Shown in pieces: positions 4,667 to 5,311 of a stretch of DNA of 5,311 nucleotides. The stretch is taken from positions 1 to 5,311 of the forward strand of contig CAJWHX010000267.1 in the NCBI GenBank assembly GCA_913040875.1, in the 5' to 3' direction. The DNA is from an uncultured Pseudomonadota bacterium. Its GTDB lineage: Bacteria; Myxococcota; UBA796. Positions within the stretch are counted from its first letter, which is position 1; every line of letters begins with the position of its first letter. Both the position numbers and the translations under genes were made by a program. The notes under the pieces are model-generated. The model saw only the letters and a program-made list of their open reading frames with translations, did no database searches and was not told where the DNA came from.

Positions 4667-5311
4667 TTAAGACTCCTTTGCATCATAATCCTCAGCGTAG
4701 ATGCCTCGAATGGGTTCTACACTTTGCCAATCCGTCGCACCAAAAGAACGAGGGTTCACAGGGTTTCCACCGGCGGACTTGTTGACGATCCAGTACTGAA
4801 TCCACTCTCGGAGTGGTGGAGAAAATTTGTACATCCACTCTCCGTTGACCCGCTTTTGAGCGATGGTCATCCACTGTAAATAGTCCTGATGAAACTCAAT
4901 CAACTCTCCCTCATGCGGCCCATCAAGAAACTCTGGCACGCCACTCTGCCCATAGCCAAGGTGGTCGTTCTGGGGAAGTTCATAGGTACCATAAGCCCAC
5001 TTTAGCATCTCAACAACATCTATGGGGGCCTTGCCGCTCTTGGCTCTCTCACGACCTTCTTTCCCAGTTTCTGGGGAAGAAAACTTCGAAGCCATTGCTG
5101 CAAATGCGCGCCCACAAGCCTCCGCATCATCCACAGCCCTGTGGGCATTGATGAGGGGAACTCCAAGCTCTGCAGAGACGGAACCCAAGTTCTTAGAACG
5201 CAAGTCTCCCATGAATCGACGAGCCATCTGAAGCGTATCCACTTCTCCCAACGTTTTGGGCTCAAAATCCGACTGGTTCGAGATTACCGACGAGCTGCCA
5301 CAGTTCGAAAA
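4667..5311 (-). CDS. DEDDh 3'-5' exonuclease (DnaQ/ExoX-like), partial, N-terminus beyond window
   Basis: The frame is open from the right edge to TAA 4669-4667, giving 214 residues; the true start and the first exonuclease motifs lie outside the window. The visible part holds the second half of a DnaQ-type exonuclease domain. VDTLQMARRF (24-33 of the visible part) is the usual Asp-Thr-Leu strand and helix, and NAHRAVDDAEACGRAF (55-70) is the Exo III motif with its H-x4-D catalytic pair (H57, D62). Such enzymes remove nucleotides from 3' ends of DNA or RNA using two metal ions. A linker with many Lys and Gly residues (about 79-96) leads to a C-terminal region. There GPHEGELIEFHQDYLQWM (131-148) resembles the Gly-Lys-His-x-Gly ... 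Tyr-Leu-x-Trp pattern of ExoX-like C-terminal domains. The tail ends in the Shine-Dalgarno sequence of the lipoprotein gene. The exonuclease call is firm; the substrate (repair, polymerase proofreading or RNA) is not determined, and the ExoX-tail likeness is weaker. Confidence 0.87.
   Translation of the reverse strand, partial: FSNCGSSSVISNQSDFEPKTLGEVDTLQMARRFMGDLRSKNLGSVSAELGVPLINAHRAVDDAEACGRAFAAMASKFSSPETGKEGRERAKSGKAPIDVVEMLKWAYGTYELPQNDHLGYGQSGVPEFLDGPHEGELIEFHQDYLQWMTIAQKRVNGEWMYKFSPPLREWIQYWIVNKSAGGNPVNPRSFGATDWQSVEPIRGIYAEDYDAKES
4673..4679 (-). promoter_or_regulatory. Ribosome binding site inside the exonuclease gene end
   Basis: AAAGGAG ends seven bases before ATG 4665 and is formed by the last codons (Ala-Lys-Glu) of the upstream exonuclease. 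It decides the lipoprotein start against the earlier ATG codons at 4686 and 4683, whose use would place this motif inside the gene. Confidence 0.75.

Noticed and set aside
4666..4686. Earlier lipoprotein start at ATG 4686, giving 182 residues
   Set aside because: The strong AAAGGAG motif would then lie inside the gene, and the added residues lengthen the signal peptide without benefit; ATG 4665 has ideal spacing.

Overview
The window holds six protein-coding genes, five on the minus strand and one on the plus strand, with no RNA gene, insertion sequence or CRISPR array that I can see. Shine-Dalgarno (SD) motifs of the GGAG type, a lipobox lipoprotein and a large polytopic glycosyltransferase-like membrane protein point to a Gram-negative bacterium of moderate GC. 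The gene mix (aspartate-rich small lipoprotein, NUDT19-type Nudix protein, HU with an extra C-terminal domain) is compatible with the old deltaproteobacterial / Myxococcota side of the tree, but that placement is a guess from style and not shown by a marker gene.

Layout from left to right. 1-300 (minus) is the N-terminal part of a Nudix hydrolase with the long-insert box seen in NUDT19-like proteins; it runs off the left edge. It lies 7 bases downstream of 308-1873 (minus), a 521-residue integral membrane protein that looks like a GT-C / family 39 type lipid-linked sugar transferase, and its ribosome site overlaps that gene's stop codon, so the two form an operon. A divergent promoter region (1874-2085) separates this operon from 2086-2691 (plus), an HU/IHF-family DNA-binding protein with a C-terminal half that reads like an SbsA-type immunoglobulin-like beta-sandwich. 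After it comes a 70-base convergent gap containing a tandem array of heptamers (consensus GATCAAT) and a hairpin, then 2762-3772 (minus), a 336-residue soluble protein I do not recognise. A 365-base spacer (3773-4137) is AT-rich next to that gene, with palindromes and a possible promoter, and more coding-like near the lipoprotein gene. 4138-4665 (minus) encodes a small secreted lipoprotein, translated one base after the stop of 4667-5311 (minus), the C-terminal part of a DEDDh 3'-5' exonuclease with an ExoX-like tail, cut by the right edge.

Functionally this looks like an ordinary chromosomal stretch with several accessory-type genes, not one integrated pathway. The points most worth following are the HU-Ig fusion with its altered DNA-binding arm, the A7 tract at the 3' end of the lipoprotein gene that may hide a frameshifted C-terminus, the tight coupling of an exonuclease with an exported lipoprotein, the heptamer array, and the orphan 336-residue gene.
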